Assembly (NCBI RefSeq): GCF_004323735.1
Contig: NZ_CP036455.1
Span: forward strand, 1,359,101-1,423,100
Source: Streptomonospora litoralis
GTDB lineage: Bacteria; Actinomycetota; Actinomycetes; Streptosporangiales; Streptosporangiaceae
Direction: 5' to 3'
DNA length: 64,000 nt
Shown piece by piece: positions 25,212 through 33,553 of this stretch; position 1 is the stretch's first letter; every line of letters begins with the position of its first letter. The notes under the pieces were generated by a model. It did no database searches, was not told where the DNA came from, and worked only from the letters and a program-made list of their open reading frames with translations. A program made the translations under genes and the position numbers.

Positions 25212-25221
25212 CCGGAACTCC

Positions 25222-26265
25222 TTATGCGTGATGTGTGGGGGCGGTCGCTGCCAGGGGACGCGGTGTGAAGACGGTCGGGCCTCCACCGGTATGCAGGAAC
25301 ACCACGCGGCCGCGTCGCGGATCGGCGAGCAGAGCCGCCATGGCCTTGGCCGTGTAGGTGGTGTCGAGATAGCAGCCGCATCCGCGGGCGGTGTGCTCCT
25401 GGGCCGCCAGCCCCGCGGTGGTCACCGCGCCGTGGCCGGAACCGAGGAATTCGTCGGTGACCTCCAACGGGACCCGGTCGGCGAGGTGTTCCGGGAGGCC
25501 GGCGCTCTGCAGGACCCCGCGGGCCCGGCCCAGGACGAGGGAGCGCAGGCGTCCGGCCGCGCCGCCCGCCGAGACAGCGACGAGGCCGACCCGGGCGCCC
25601 CTGGCCGCCAACCCTGCCAGTACGCCGCCGGCCGTATTTCCGACACTCGCGGCCATGACGATGCGGTCGGGAGCATCGCAGGAGTCCGCGAGCTCGTCGA
25701 CGATGCGCGTCGCGGCGAGTGCGCACGTGATGCTGCCGGGTTCCTGTCGCACGTCGATCACAGCGCAGTGGCCCGAGGACGCGTTCACCTCGGCGGCTAT
25801 GCGCTCCATCGCGGCGTGCTGGGCGGGGTCGAAGGGGTCGGCCGCGTCCAGCCAGTGCAGGTGGGCCCCGGCGAGGTCGTAGAGCACCTGGTTGCGGGTC
25901 AGCAGGTCCGGTGGGTGGCCGCGCAGGACCAGGTGGACGTCCATCCCGGCGGCCCGGGCTCCTGCGGCCACCACGCGGCACAGGTTGGACTGGGGGCCGG
26001 CTGAGGTGATCACGGCCCGCGCTCCGGCTCTTCGGGCTTCGCCGAGCAGCGCGTCGACCTGGCGGACCTTGTTGCCGCCGTAGGCGAAGCCGCCGTGCTC
26101 CTCGGCGATCAGGACCTCGGCCCCCGCGGGATGGAAACCGTCCGGTGTCCGCCGGATAGCTGCGGGCCAGCGGTGGAGGCCGACCCGGGGCAGTCCCCGC
26201 TCGGCGGCGGTCATGGCGGGCGAAGCCGCGCCCCAGCTCGGAACGGTGTCGTCGGTGTCAGGCAT
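25222..26265 (-). CDS. PLP-dependent D-cysteine desulfhydrase/ACC deaminase-like enzyme
   Basis: 347-residue fold-type II PLP enzyme. The Schiff-base lysine is in GGFAYGGNKVRQV (Lys66), the family signature; TSAGPQSNLCRVVAAGARA and VFLHTGGGPTVF are the serine/substrate and phosphate-binding regions. The family cleaves D-cysteine or 1-aminocyclopropane-1-carboxylate, or beta-eliminates other amino acids; SAGPQSN in place of SxGGxQSNH is compatible with an unusual substrate. It follows the RraA-like gene by 4 nt and precedes the creatininase by 10 nt, so the three are one transcript. Confidence 0.85.
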   Translation of the reverse strand: MPDTDDTVPSWGAASPAMTAAERGLPRVGLHRWPAAIRRTPDGFHPAGAEVLIAEEHGGFAYGGNKVRQVDALLGEARRAGARAVITSAGPQSNLCRVVAAGARAAGMDVHLVLRGHPPDLLTRNQVLYDLAGAHLHWLDAADPFDPAQHAAMERIAAEVNASSGHCAVIDVRQEPGSITCALAATRIVDELADSCDAPDRIVMAASVGNTAGGVLAGLAARGARVGLVAVSAGGAAGRLRSLVLGRARGVLQSAGLPEHLADRVPLEVTDEFLGSGHGAVTTAGLAAQEHTARGCGCYLDTTYTAKAMAALLADPRRGRVVFLHTGGGPTVFTPRPLAATAPTHHA

Positions 26266-26269
26266 CGGC

Positions 26270-26929
26270 TCAGAACCGTTCGTATTGCTGGTAGAGCCGA
26301 CCGACGGGCTCGCCGCCGTTCACCCGCGAGCGGATCTCGGTCTCCACCTCGACCGTCCGCTCCGCCTCGACGAGAACCGCCTCGGCGTGTTCACGCGGTA
26401 CCACGACGACGCCGTCGGCGTCGCCGACGATGATGTCGCCCGGGCGCACCAGGACGCCTCCGCAGATAACCGGACTCTGCATGTCGACGACGTTCCATCG
26501 ACCCTTGGCGTCTCTTGCTGCACGAAACTTGCAGAAAACGGGGAATGATAGGTCGAGTATTGCATTTGTGTCTCGAACTCCGCCGTCGATCACCGCTCCG
26601 ACTCCTCCGCGGGCCAGTGCGCCGTTGGTGAGCAGTTCGCCCCAGTGGCCGACGGTGCGGTCGTCGGAGCAGTCGAAGACGGCGATCTCACCTGCGGAGA
26701 TCTCGTCGATCATCCGGGCCCCGAGGCGGATGCTGCGGTCCGTGCTTCGTTCGGGGCGCCCCAATGCGGTGTAGGCCGCTCCGGCGACCGTCATGTCCAT
26801 CGTGAGGGGCAGGATCTCGTTCATGACCTGGTGCCACATCCCGGCGTCGTCGAGGACGTCGGCGATCGCCGGCACGTAGAGCCTGCGGTAGCGGCGGCAC
26901 AGTTCCTCGGTGGAGGTCTCAGTCATCAT
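26270..26929 (-). CDS. RraA-family aldolase-like protein
   Basis: 219 residues of the RraA/HMG-aldolase family, whose catalytic members are divalent-metal class II aldolases or decarboxylases of 4-hydroxy-2-oxo acids. The GxxxxxxG...R-D signature is seen as WGELLTNGALARGGVGAVID followed by GGVRDT, and VRPGDIIVGDADGVVVVPRE is the typical C-terminal block. First gene of the minus-strand unit, divergent from an IclR regulator. Codons for GGVRDTNAILDLSF through about RDAKGR (about 26500-26585) are markedly AT-ending, unlike the rest. Start could be ATG 26929 or 26926. Confidence 0.85.
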   Translation of the reverse strand: MMTETSTEELCRRYRRLYVPAIADVLDDAGMWHQVMNEILPLTMDMTVAGAAYTALGRPERSTDRSIRLGARMIDEISAGEIAVFDCSDDRTVGHWGELLTNGALARGGVGAVIDGGVRDTNAILDLSFPVFCKFRAARDAKGRWNVVDMQSPVICGGVLVRPGDIIVGDADGVVVVPREHAEAVLVEAERTVEVETEIRSRVNGGEPVGRLYQQYERF

Positions 26930-26934
26930 GTCCC

Positions 26935-26949
26935 GTTCATAATGTGAAC
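26935..26949. promoter_or_regulatory. Palindromic candidate operator at the RraA-like start
   Basis: GTTCATAATGTGAAC: arms GTTCA/TGAAC around TAATG, 6 bp upstream of ATG 26929. It is in the AT-rich 178-bp gap between the divergent RraA-like and IclR genes, so an IclR operator is the natural reading. A second short dyad, AGACCAGGTCT, lies near 27003. Confidence 0.45.
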
Positions 26950-27107
26950 TTTTATTGCGCTATGCGGATTGAGTTGATAGTAATCCATACCACAAGGCTG
27001 AGACCAGGTCTTATGTGTCACCGGGTGTGCATCCCCGGTAGCGGCGCCGGCCGCGCGGGACGTCCCCGCTCACTCGGCGTCCGGCGGAGCGACATCGAGG
27101 AGGGGCC

Positions 27108-27899
27108 ATGACGGGACGTGCGGATGGCAAAGGGGTGCGTGTGCAGTCCCTGGTCCGCGCCTTCGCTGTGGTCGACCGCATCGCGCGGGACTCCCGTGGC
27201 GCCACCCTGGGCGAGTTGATCGCCGAAACGGGCCTCAATCGCACGACCGTGTGGCGCCTGGTGGCGAACCTGACCGAACTCGGCGTGCTGCACAACGGCT
27301 GGGACGGGCGCTACACGCTCGGTCCGCATCTGGTCACTCTGGGAACGGCGGCTCGCCGGCAGCTGGTCGGCGCTCCCGAGATATCGGCGCTGCTGCTACG
27401 GCTCCGCGACACCACCCAGGAGACCTGCCACTTCGCGGTCCCCGACGGCGACCGCATGGTCTACCTGGAGAAGGTGGAGAGCACGCGGTCGGTGCGCGCC
27501 GCCAGCCGGGTCGGCGGGCACATCCCCTTGCACAGCACCGCTCTGGGCCGGGTGTACCTCGCCACCGCCGATGTTTCGGTGCGGGATTCCCTGCTCGGCC
27601 GCATCGAGTTGACCGCCCGCACCCCCAACACCATCACGGATCGGAAGCGGCTCGAAGCCGAGTTGGCCCGGATCGCCGAACAGGGGTGGGCGCTGGACGA
27701 CGAGGAGAACGAGGAGGCGATCCGCTGCATCGCAGCTCCTGTCACCGGTGCCCAGGGCCAACCGGTGGCCGCGGTATCGGTGTCGGTGCCCGTCCAGCGG
27801 CTGCCGCTGGAGCAGGTACCCGAGCTGACGTCCCGGGTCGTCGCCACCGCGCGCCGACTTTCCGAAGTCTTCCGTGCGGCGAGCGACGACCGCCGATGA
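27108..27899 (+). CDS. IclR-family regulator 1
   Basis: 263-residue regulator: winged helix at about 8-70 (VQSLVRAFAVVDRIA, LGELIAETGLNRTTVWRLVA) and an effector-binding IclR domain (ETCHFAVPDGDRMVYLEKV, IPLHSTALGRVYLA, GWALDDEENEEAIRCIAAPV). IclR proteins usually sense a pathway metabolite and control adjacent catabolic genes. Here it is divergent from the RraA-like unit and heads the fourteen-gene plus-strand cluster. ATG 27108 follows GAGGAGGGG closely. Confidence 0.92.
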   Translation: MTGRADGKGVRVQSLVRAFAVVDRIARDSRGATLGELIAETGLNRTTVWRLVANLTELGVLHNGWDGRYTLGPHLVTLGTAARRQLVGAPEISALLLRLRDTTQETCHFAVPDGDRMVYLEKVESTRSVRAASRVGGHIPLHSTALGRVYLATADVSVRDSLLGRIELTARTPNTITDRKRLEAELARIAEQGWALDDEENEEAIRCIAAPVTGAQGQPVAAVSVSVPVQRLPLEQVPELTSRVVATARRLSEVFRAASDDRR

Positions 27900-27942
27900 A
27901 GGGCCGCCCGCCGTGGGCGGCACAGCTATGAAGGAGACATAC

Positions 27943-28932
27943 GTGCTTGACGCGCTCGTCATCGGCATGGGGTGGATGGGCGGCCTCCACGCCGCCACCT
28001 ACAGCAGGCTCGACGGGGTCCGGCTGGTCGGCGTGGTCGAACCCGACGAGACCAGGCATGCCGCGCTCGCCGAGGAGTTCGGTGTTCCGGTTCACCCGCG
28101 TGCGGAGGACGCGCTCGGCGGAGTCGACGTCGTCAGTGTCTGCGTGCCGGACGACCGCCACGCCGCGGCGGCGGTACCGGCGCTGACAGCGGGCGCGCGC
28201 GTCCTCGTCGAGAAGCCGCTGGCCGTCACATCGGCCGACGCACGGCGCATCCTGCGGGCGCGCCCCGACCCTGACGCCCTCTCGGTCGGTCACATTCTGC
28301 GCTTCGACCCGCGTGTCGTGCGCTGCCGCGAGCTGGTGCGCTCCGGCGAGCTGGGCGAGCTCTGGCATGTCGAGGTATGGCGCGACACCACCCGCATGGT
28401 GGCCGCGGCGCCCGCCCAGCGCACCAGTGTCGCCTGGTTCCTCGGAATCCACGACGCCGACCTGGTCCGCCACGTCACCGGGCTGTCGGCCGCGCGCGTC
28501 AGCGCCTTGGGGCGGTCGGTCTTCTCGCCGAACATCGACGTGGCCTATGCCGGCGTGGAGTACGACGCAGGGGTGGTCGGCTCGATGGAGAACAACTGGA
28601 CACTTCCCGACGGCCGGCCCAACAGGGCGCTGGCAGGGCTGCGCGTGGTGGGCTCCCGGGGCGCCGCCGAGATCGACCTCGGACACCTCGACCTCTCCCA
28701 CACCACCGGCACCGGTTCGGTCAACCTCGACAGCCGCAACTGGCCCAGCCGCGAACACTACGGGGTCGCCAACATCCGCACGGAGATCGAGGAGTTCGTG
28801 CGTGCCGCCCGCGACGGCGGTCCGACGCCCGTCCCCGGCGAGGAAGGGCTGGCAGCCGTCCAGGTCGTGGAGGCCGTCCACGCCTCCATCGCCGCCGGCG
28901 GCTCGCCCGTCGAGGTGGAACGAGGTGCCTGA
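27943..28932 (+). CDS. Gfo/Idh/MocA-family oxidoreductase 1
   Basis: 329-residue NAD(P)-dependent sugar or polyol dehydrogenase. Rossmann motif ALVIGMGWMGGLHA at the N terminus, VCVPDDRHA, the family motif VEKPLAV with the catalytic lysine, and the C-terminal alpha/beta domain (HILRFDPRVVRCRELVRSG, HDADLVRHVTG). I place the start at GTG 27943, 6 nt after AAGGAG; an in-frame ATG at 27928 is upstream of that ribosome-binding site. One base separates its stop from the aldehyde dehydrogenase start. Confidence 0.88.
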   Translation: MLDALVIGMGWMGGLHAATYSRLDGVRLVGVVEPDETRHAALAEEFGVPVHPRAEDALGGVDVVSVCVPDDRHAAAAVPALTAGARVLVEKPLAVTSADARRILRARPDPDALSVGHILRFDPRVVRCRELVRSGELGELWHVEVWRDTTRMVAAAPAQRTSVAWFLGIHDADLVRHVTGLSAARVSALGRSVFSPNIDVAYAGVEYDAGVVGSMENNWTLPDGRPNRALAGLRVVGSRGAAEIDLGHLDLSHTTGTGSVNLDSRNWPSREHYGVANIRTEIEEFVRAARDGGPTPVPGEEGLAAVQVVEAVHASIAAGGSPVEVERGA

Positions 28933-28933
28933 G

Positions 28934-30364
28934 ATGCCGCTGATCAATTCCTATCTGGGAGGCGAACACGCCGCCGGGGGACGTGTCTTCACGGTCTCCA
29001 GCCCGGTCGACGGGGCACCGGTCGCCGAGGTGGCTGCCGCCGACCGCGCCGTGGTCGACGCCGCGGCCGACGCCGGGGCCCGCGCCTACCGCGCCGACGC
29101 CGCATCCACCCCCCACCAGCGGCGCGACCGCTGCCAACGCGTCGCCCGCGAACTCACCGCCCGCCGCGAGGAGGTGGCGCGCACCGTCACCGCCGAGACC
29201 GGGCGCCCGTATCTCGGTGCCCTCGCCGAGGTCGACAAGGCAGCCGAGGGGTTCCTCCTCGCCGGTGAGGAGGCCGTCCGCCTCACCGGGGCCACGGTTC
29301 CGGTCGCCCAGCCCGGCAAGCTCGTCTTCACCCGCTGGCGACCCACCGGTGTGTGGGCGATCGCCACCCCCTGGAACTTCCCGATCAACATCCCCGTGGA
29401 GTACCTGGGTCCGATCCTGGCCACCGGTAACGCCGCCGTCTGGAAACCGGCACCCACCACCGTCGCATCCTCCGCTCTGCTCATGGAGTGCCTGATCGCC
29501 GCCGGGATACCCGATGGCCAGGTGACGATGATCGCCACCGACGACGCCGGCGTGGCCGAACACCTCGTCAGCCACCCGGGCATCGTCGGCGTCGGGCTTA
29601 CCGGGAGCACACCCACCGGAAACGCCGTCGCCCGCTCCGCGGCCGGCAAGCGCACCGTGCTCGAACTGGGCGGCAACGGCCCCATCCTCGTGTACGCCGA
29701 CGCGGACCTGGACCGCGCTGCCGAGGCGATCGCCGCTTCCTGCTTCACGGCGAGCGGCCAGATCTGCAGCGCCGGCGGGCGCATCCTCGCCGACGTGCCC
29801 GTTGCCGCTGAGCTGGCCGAGGCCGTGGCCGAGCGCAGCCGCGAGTACCCCTTGGGCGACCCCTACGACGAGCACACCCGCGTAGGCCCCCTCCACCTGC
29901 CCGAACTCGCCGCGGAGGTGGAGGCCCGGGTGGAGCAGGCGCAGCGCGACGGTGCCGCTGTGCTCACCGGCGGGCGGCGGTCGCCCGGATACCCGACCGA
30001 CCAGTACATCGCCGCCACGGTGCTCCGAGACGTACCGGCACACACGCCGCTCAACCGCAACGAGACCTTCGGGCCCGTGGCACCGATCGTGCCGCTGGCA
30101 TCCGACCGGCTCGTCGCCGAATCCAACGCGGGGGCCCACGCCCTCTCCGCCGCCGTCTTCACCCGCGACATCGGTCGCGCCCTGACTGCCCTGGAGAGCC
30201 TGGAGTTCGGCTCCGTCGCGGTCAACGACCGCTCCACCTACTGGGAGTTGCACCTGCCGTTCGGCGGCTGGGAGGGCAAGGCGTCCGGAACCGGGCGCGT
30301 CGGCGTTCCGGACATGGTGCGGGCCCTGTGCCAGCCGCAGACGGTTTCCCTTGACGGCCGCTGA
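28934..30364 (+). CDS. NAD(P)-dependent aldehyde dehydrogenase
   Basis: 476-residue ALDH-superfamily enzyme oxidising an aldehyde to an acid. Complete catalytic set: Asn148 (TPWNFPIN), Lys171 (WKPAPTT), Glu244 (LELGGNGP), Cys278 (ASGQICSAG); ETFGPVAP and the WEGKASGTGRVG C terminus are also typical. In a sugar-acid cluster likely substrates are 2-oxoglutarate semialdehyde, lactaldehyde or another sugar-derived aldehyde; sequence alone does not choose. ATG 28934 lies one base past the previous stop. Confidence 0.92.
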   Translation: MPLINSYLGGEHAAGGRVFTVSSPVDGAPVAEVAAADRAVVDAAADAGARAYRADAASTPHQRRDRCQRVARELTARREEVARTVTAETGRPYLGALAEVDKAAEGFLLAGEEAVRLTGATVPVAQPGKLVFTRWRPTGVWAIATPWNFPINIPVEYLGPILATGNAAVWKPAPTTVASSALLMECLIAAGIPDGQVTMIATDDAGVAEHLVSHPGIVGVGLTGSTPTGNAVARSAAGKRTVLELGGNGPILVYADADLDRAAEAIAASCFTASGQICSAGGRILADVPVAAELAEAVAERSREYPLGDPYDEHTRVGPLHLPELAAEVEARVEQAQRDGAAVLTGGRRSPGYPTDQYIAATVLRDVPAHTPLNRNETFGPVAPIVPLASDRLVAESNAGAHALSAAVFTRDIGRALTALESLEFGSVAVNDRSTYWELHLPFGGWEGKASGTGRVGVPDMVRALCQPQTVSLDGR

Positions 30365-30392
30365 ACACACCCACACGACTTCTGGAGCAGAC

Positions 30393-31652
30393 ATGCGCAT
30401 CGTCAACGTCGAGGCATTCAGTGTCGCGATCCCCTTCCGGAACCCGATCGAGAGCGCCTATGGCGTCAGCTACCCCGCCCGGATACGCGTCATCGTGCGG
30501 CTGACGACCGACGAGGGCATCACCGGCATCGGTGAGACCGGCCCCAGCGCCGTCCACCACGTCCACCGCGACGACCTCGCCCCCCGATTCCTCCGGGACT
30601 ACGAGCACCTCATCCTCGGTGCCGACCCCTTCCACAGCGCAGACCTGATGCGCGCGGCCGGATACACCCCCGACGCCGTCGCCATCGAAACGGCCTGCCT
30701 CGACATCGTCGGCAAAGCCACCGGCCGGCGCGTGTGCGAAATCCTGGGCGCCAACGAGCCGCCGGCAAGCGTTCCCGTCGCCCTGTACTCCTTCTTCCGG
30801 CTCCCCGACCGCGACGGCGCCGGGGCGGTAACCCCGCAGAATCTCGTCGAGACCACCGCGGCCGCCGCCGAGGAAGCCGGCACCGACACGGTCAAGCTCA
30901 AGCTGGGCGTCCACGAGCCGCGTGTCGAGGTCGACCTCACCCGGCGGCTGCGGGAGGCCATGCCCACCGCCGCGATCCGCATCGACCCCAACGGTGCCTG
31001 GTCCACTGCCACCGCGCTCAACGCGATGCGACGACTGGAGGAACTCGACCTCGAATACGTCGAGGATCCGATCAAGGACAGCCCACTGGGGTTCGCCCAG
31101 CAGATCATCACCGGCCGGTCGATCGACGTCCCCGGCATGCGGCGGCTACGCATGAGCACCCGCACCCCGTTGTGCGCGGACAACTCCTACCGCCTGGATC
31201 TGCTGCGCCAGGTGATCGCGGGCGAGGCCGCCGACGTCGTGCTCGCCGACGTGTTCGGTTGCGGTGGCCTGCGCGGCACCGTGCGCTGGTACCAGGCCGC
31301 CGACCTGTTCCATCTGGGCCTCGGGATGCACAGCGGGACGGAGACCGGGATCGGCCAGGTCGCCAAGATCCACGTCGTGGCCGCGATGGAGGGCCGCGTC
31401 GGCCACCCGATGGACGCCATCTACCCCGAGTACACCGGCGACGTTCTGGCCGGCGAGCCGCCGCGCATCCGCGGTGGCGCGATGGAGGTCCCCAAGGGTC
31501 CCGGCCTCGGGATCGAGCTGGACAGCGACCGGCTGGAGCGCTACGAGCTGACCGCGCAGCGCCACGCCGAGCTCGACGACTACTGGGCCGAAGCGAAGGC
31601 GGCCAAGGGGATCGGCTCCGCGCAGGCGTCGATGCTCGTCCGCGGCTTCTGA
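30393..31652 (+). CDS. Enolase-superfamily sugar-acid dehydratase (glucarate dehydratase/MR-like)
   Basis: 419-residue enolase-superfamily enzyme that abstracts an alpha proton from a carboxylate and eliminates water. The KxK base is Lys168/Lys170 (TVKLKLG), metal ligands Asp198/Asn200 (RIDPNGAW), Glu224 (YVEDPI), Asp263 (CADN), and the His313 base lies in LGMHSGTETGIG, an arrangement like glucarate dehydratases. N-terminal capping domain FRNPIESAYGVSYPARI. Product would be a 2-keto-3-deoxy sugar acid, matching the KDG-type kinase at 38766. ATG 30393 follows GGAG. Confidence 0.87.
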   Translation: MRIVNVEAFSVAIPFRNPIESAYGVSYPARIRVIVRLTTDEGITGIGETGPSAVHHVHRDDLAPRFLRDYEHLILGADPFHSADLMRAAGYTPDAVAIETACLDIVGKATGRRVCEILGANEPPASVPVALYSFFRLPDRDGAGAVTPQNLVETTAAAAEEAGTDTVKLKLGVHEPRVEVDLTRRLREAMPTAAIRIDPNGAWSTATALNAMRRLEELDLEYVEDPIKDSPLGFAQQIITGRSIDVPGMRRLRMSTRTPLCADNSYRLDLLRQVIAGEAADVVLADVFGCGGLRGTVRWYQAADLFHLGLGMHSGTETGIGQVAKIHVVAAMEGRVGHPMDAIYPEYTGDVLAGEPPRIRGGAMEVPKGPGLGIELDSDRLERYELTAQRHAELDDYWAEAKAAKGIGSAQASMLVRGF

Positions 31653-31703
31653 TGCGAACGCGAGTACCGGCGGAGCACCGTCGCGGAAGGGGGTGAACAG
31701 CAC

Positions 31704-32627
31704 ATGCTCGGCTACACGCTACGGCGTCTGGGGCAGTCGCTGCTGGTGCTGTGGGGCGCGGTGACCATCGTCTTCGCGGTGGTGCGGCTCGTTCCCGGCG
31801 ATCCGGCGACGATCATCCTCGGCTCCGACGCCACGTCCGAGGAGATCGCCGAGGTCCGGCGCGATCTCGGCCTGGAGGACGCCCTGTCCGTCCAGTACGG
31901 CCGCTTTCTGATGCAGATACTCCGGCTCGACTTCGGCGATTCGTTCCGCTCCGGAACCGACGCGTTCGCCATGGTCATGGAGCGGATCGGGGCAACGGCC
32001 GCCCTGGCCGCCTCGGCGATGCTCGTCGCCCTGGTCCTCAGTTTCGTGCTCGGCGTCGCCGCGGCGCTGCGGCCGCGGGGTGTCGTCGATCGCGTGATAT
32101 CCACCATCTCGCTGGTCGGGCAGTCCACGCCGAACTTCTGGGTCGGCATCATCCTCATCCTGCTCTTCGCCCGCCAATTCGAGATCCTTCCGAGCGCGGG
32201 CAACTCCACCCCGGCGCACCTGGTCCTTCCGTCGATCACCCTTGCGCTGCCGTTCACCAGCATCCTCGCCAGGCTGGTCAGGTCCGGCCTGCTCGAGGTA
32301 CTGGGGGAGGGCTATATCCAGACGGCGCGGGCCAAGGGACTGCGCGAGTACGCCGTGCTCTCCCGCCACGCGATCCGCAACATGCTCCTGCCGGTGATCA
32401 CCGTGGCGGGACTCCAGTTCGGCGAACTCCTCGGCGGCACCGTGGTGGTCGAAGAGGTGTTCGCCTGGCCGGGCCTGGGCCGACTGCTCGTCGACGCCAT
32501 CGAGAACCGCGACTACACGGTGATCCAAGCCGCCGTGACGTTCATCGCGGCCATCTTCGTCCTCGTCAACCTCGTTGTGGACGTCCTCTACGCCTACATC
32601 GACCCACGCGTACGGGTAGGTGAGTGA
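31704..32627 (+). CDS. ABC importer permease 1 (DppB type)
   Basis: 307-residue inner membrane permease of the dipeptide/oligopeptide/nickel/opine family. Six hydrophobic spans, with the conserved start LGYTLRRLGQSLLVLWGAV, RLVPGDPA, and the BPD_transp_1 coupling loop TARAKGLREYAVLSRHAIRN that contacts the ATPases; WPGLGRLLVDAIENRDY near the C terminus. Members also carry oligosaccharides and sugar-acid conjugates, which fits the surrounding catabolic genes better than peptides. Stop overlaps the next start (ATGA). Confidence 0.93.
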   Translation: MLGYTLRRLGQSLLVLWGAVTIVFAVVRLVPGDPATIILGSDATSEEIAEVRRDLGLEDALSVQYGRFLMQILRLDFGDSFRSGTDAFAMVMERIGATAALAASAMLVALVLSFVLGVAAALRPRGVVDRVISTISLVGQSTPNFWVGIILILLFARQFEILPSAGNSTPAHLVLPSITLALPFTSILARLVRSGLLEVLGEGYIQTARAKGLREYAVLSRHAIRNMLLPVITVAGLQFGELLGGTVVVEEVFAWPGLGRLLVDAIENRDYTVIQAAVTFIAAIFVLVNLVVDVLYAYIDPRVRVGE

Positions 32628-33508
32628 TGATCGACCCCGCACCCGCCGAGACCGCCGCGGCGACCCGGCCCAAGAGGCGCCCCGCCCATCTCCGGCTCTA
32701 CATCTGCCTGGGCATCATGGCCGCCTACGTCCTGATCGGCGCCTTCGGGCCCTTCCTGCTGCCGTTCAGCGCGTCGGAGACCAACATCGACGACCGGCTG
32801 CTGGCGCCCGGCAGCACGCTCTCCGACGGCTCGACGACCCTGATGGGAACCGACGCCGTCGGCCGGGACCTGTTGCCGCAGCTGCTGATCGGCGCCCGCG
32901 TGTCGCTGATGGTCGGTGGCGGCGTACTGCTCATCTCCGGGATCATCGGCGTGGTCATCGGCGTGGCCGCCGGCTACTCCGGCGGAATCCTCGATTCCGT
33001 GCTGATGCGCGTCGCCGACATCCAGCTCGCGTTCCCCGGGATCCTGCTGGCCATTCTCATCGCCTCTCTGCTGGGTCCCAGCGTCATCAACGTGATCGCG
33101 GTGCTGGCGGTGTCCAAGTGGGTGGTCTTCGCCCGCGTCGCCCGTGCCCAGACGCTTGCGGTCAAGAACCGCGAATACGTCGACGCGACCCGCGTGCTGG
33201 GCGCCCGCCCGCTGTTCCTGATTCGCCGGTGCATCCTGCCGGCGTGCATGGCTCCCATCCTGGTCGTCGCGACGGTCGAGTTGGGACTCGTCATCATCAC
33301 CGAGGCCGCCCTGAGCTTCCTCGGGCTGGGGACCCCGGCCTCCAGCCCGAGTTGGGGCCTGACGATCGCCGTCGGCCGGGATTACCTGGCCGACGCCTGG
33401 TGGATCTCCACCCTTCCCGGAATCGCGCTGTCCCTGCTGGTCGTCGCCTGCGGAATCGTCGGCGACGAGCTGCGGGACCGCTTCGATCCCCACATGCAGG
33501 ACCGCTGA
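32624..33508 (+). CDS. ABC importer permease 2 (DppC type)
   Basis: 294 residues, partner of the preceding permease with a 4-bp overlap. First span LRLYICLGIMAAYVLIGAFG, periplasmic LMGTDAVGRDLLPQLLIGARVSL, coupling loop DATRVLGARPLFLIRRCILP, and FLGLGTPASSPSWGLTI, all DppC hallmarks. Together with DppB it forms the translocation channel of the importer. Confidence 0.93.
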   Translation: MMIDPAPAETAAATRPKRRPAHLRLYICLGIMAAYVLIGAFGPFLLPFSASETNIDDRLLAPGSTLSDGSTTLMGTDAVGRDLLPQLLIGARVSLMVGGGVLLISGIIGVVIGVAAGYSGGILDSVLMRVADIQLAFPGILLAILIASLLGPSVINVIAVLAVSKWVVFARVARAQTLAVKNREYVDATRVLGARPLFLIRRCILPACMAPILVVATVELGLVIITEAALSFLGLGTPASSPSWGLTIAVGRDYLADAWWISTLPGIALSLLVVACGIVGDELRDRFDPHMQDR

Positions 33509-33553
33509 GGCGGCCGTGCTTCCCTGTGCAGCTTCGAAGAAACGGAGCAGGTC

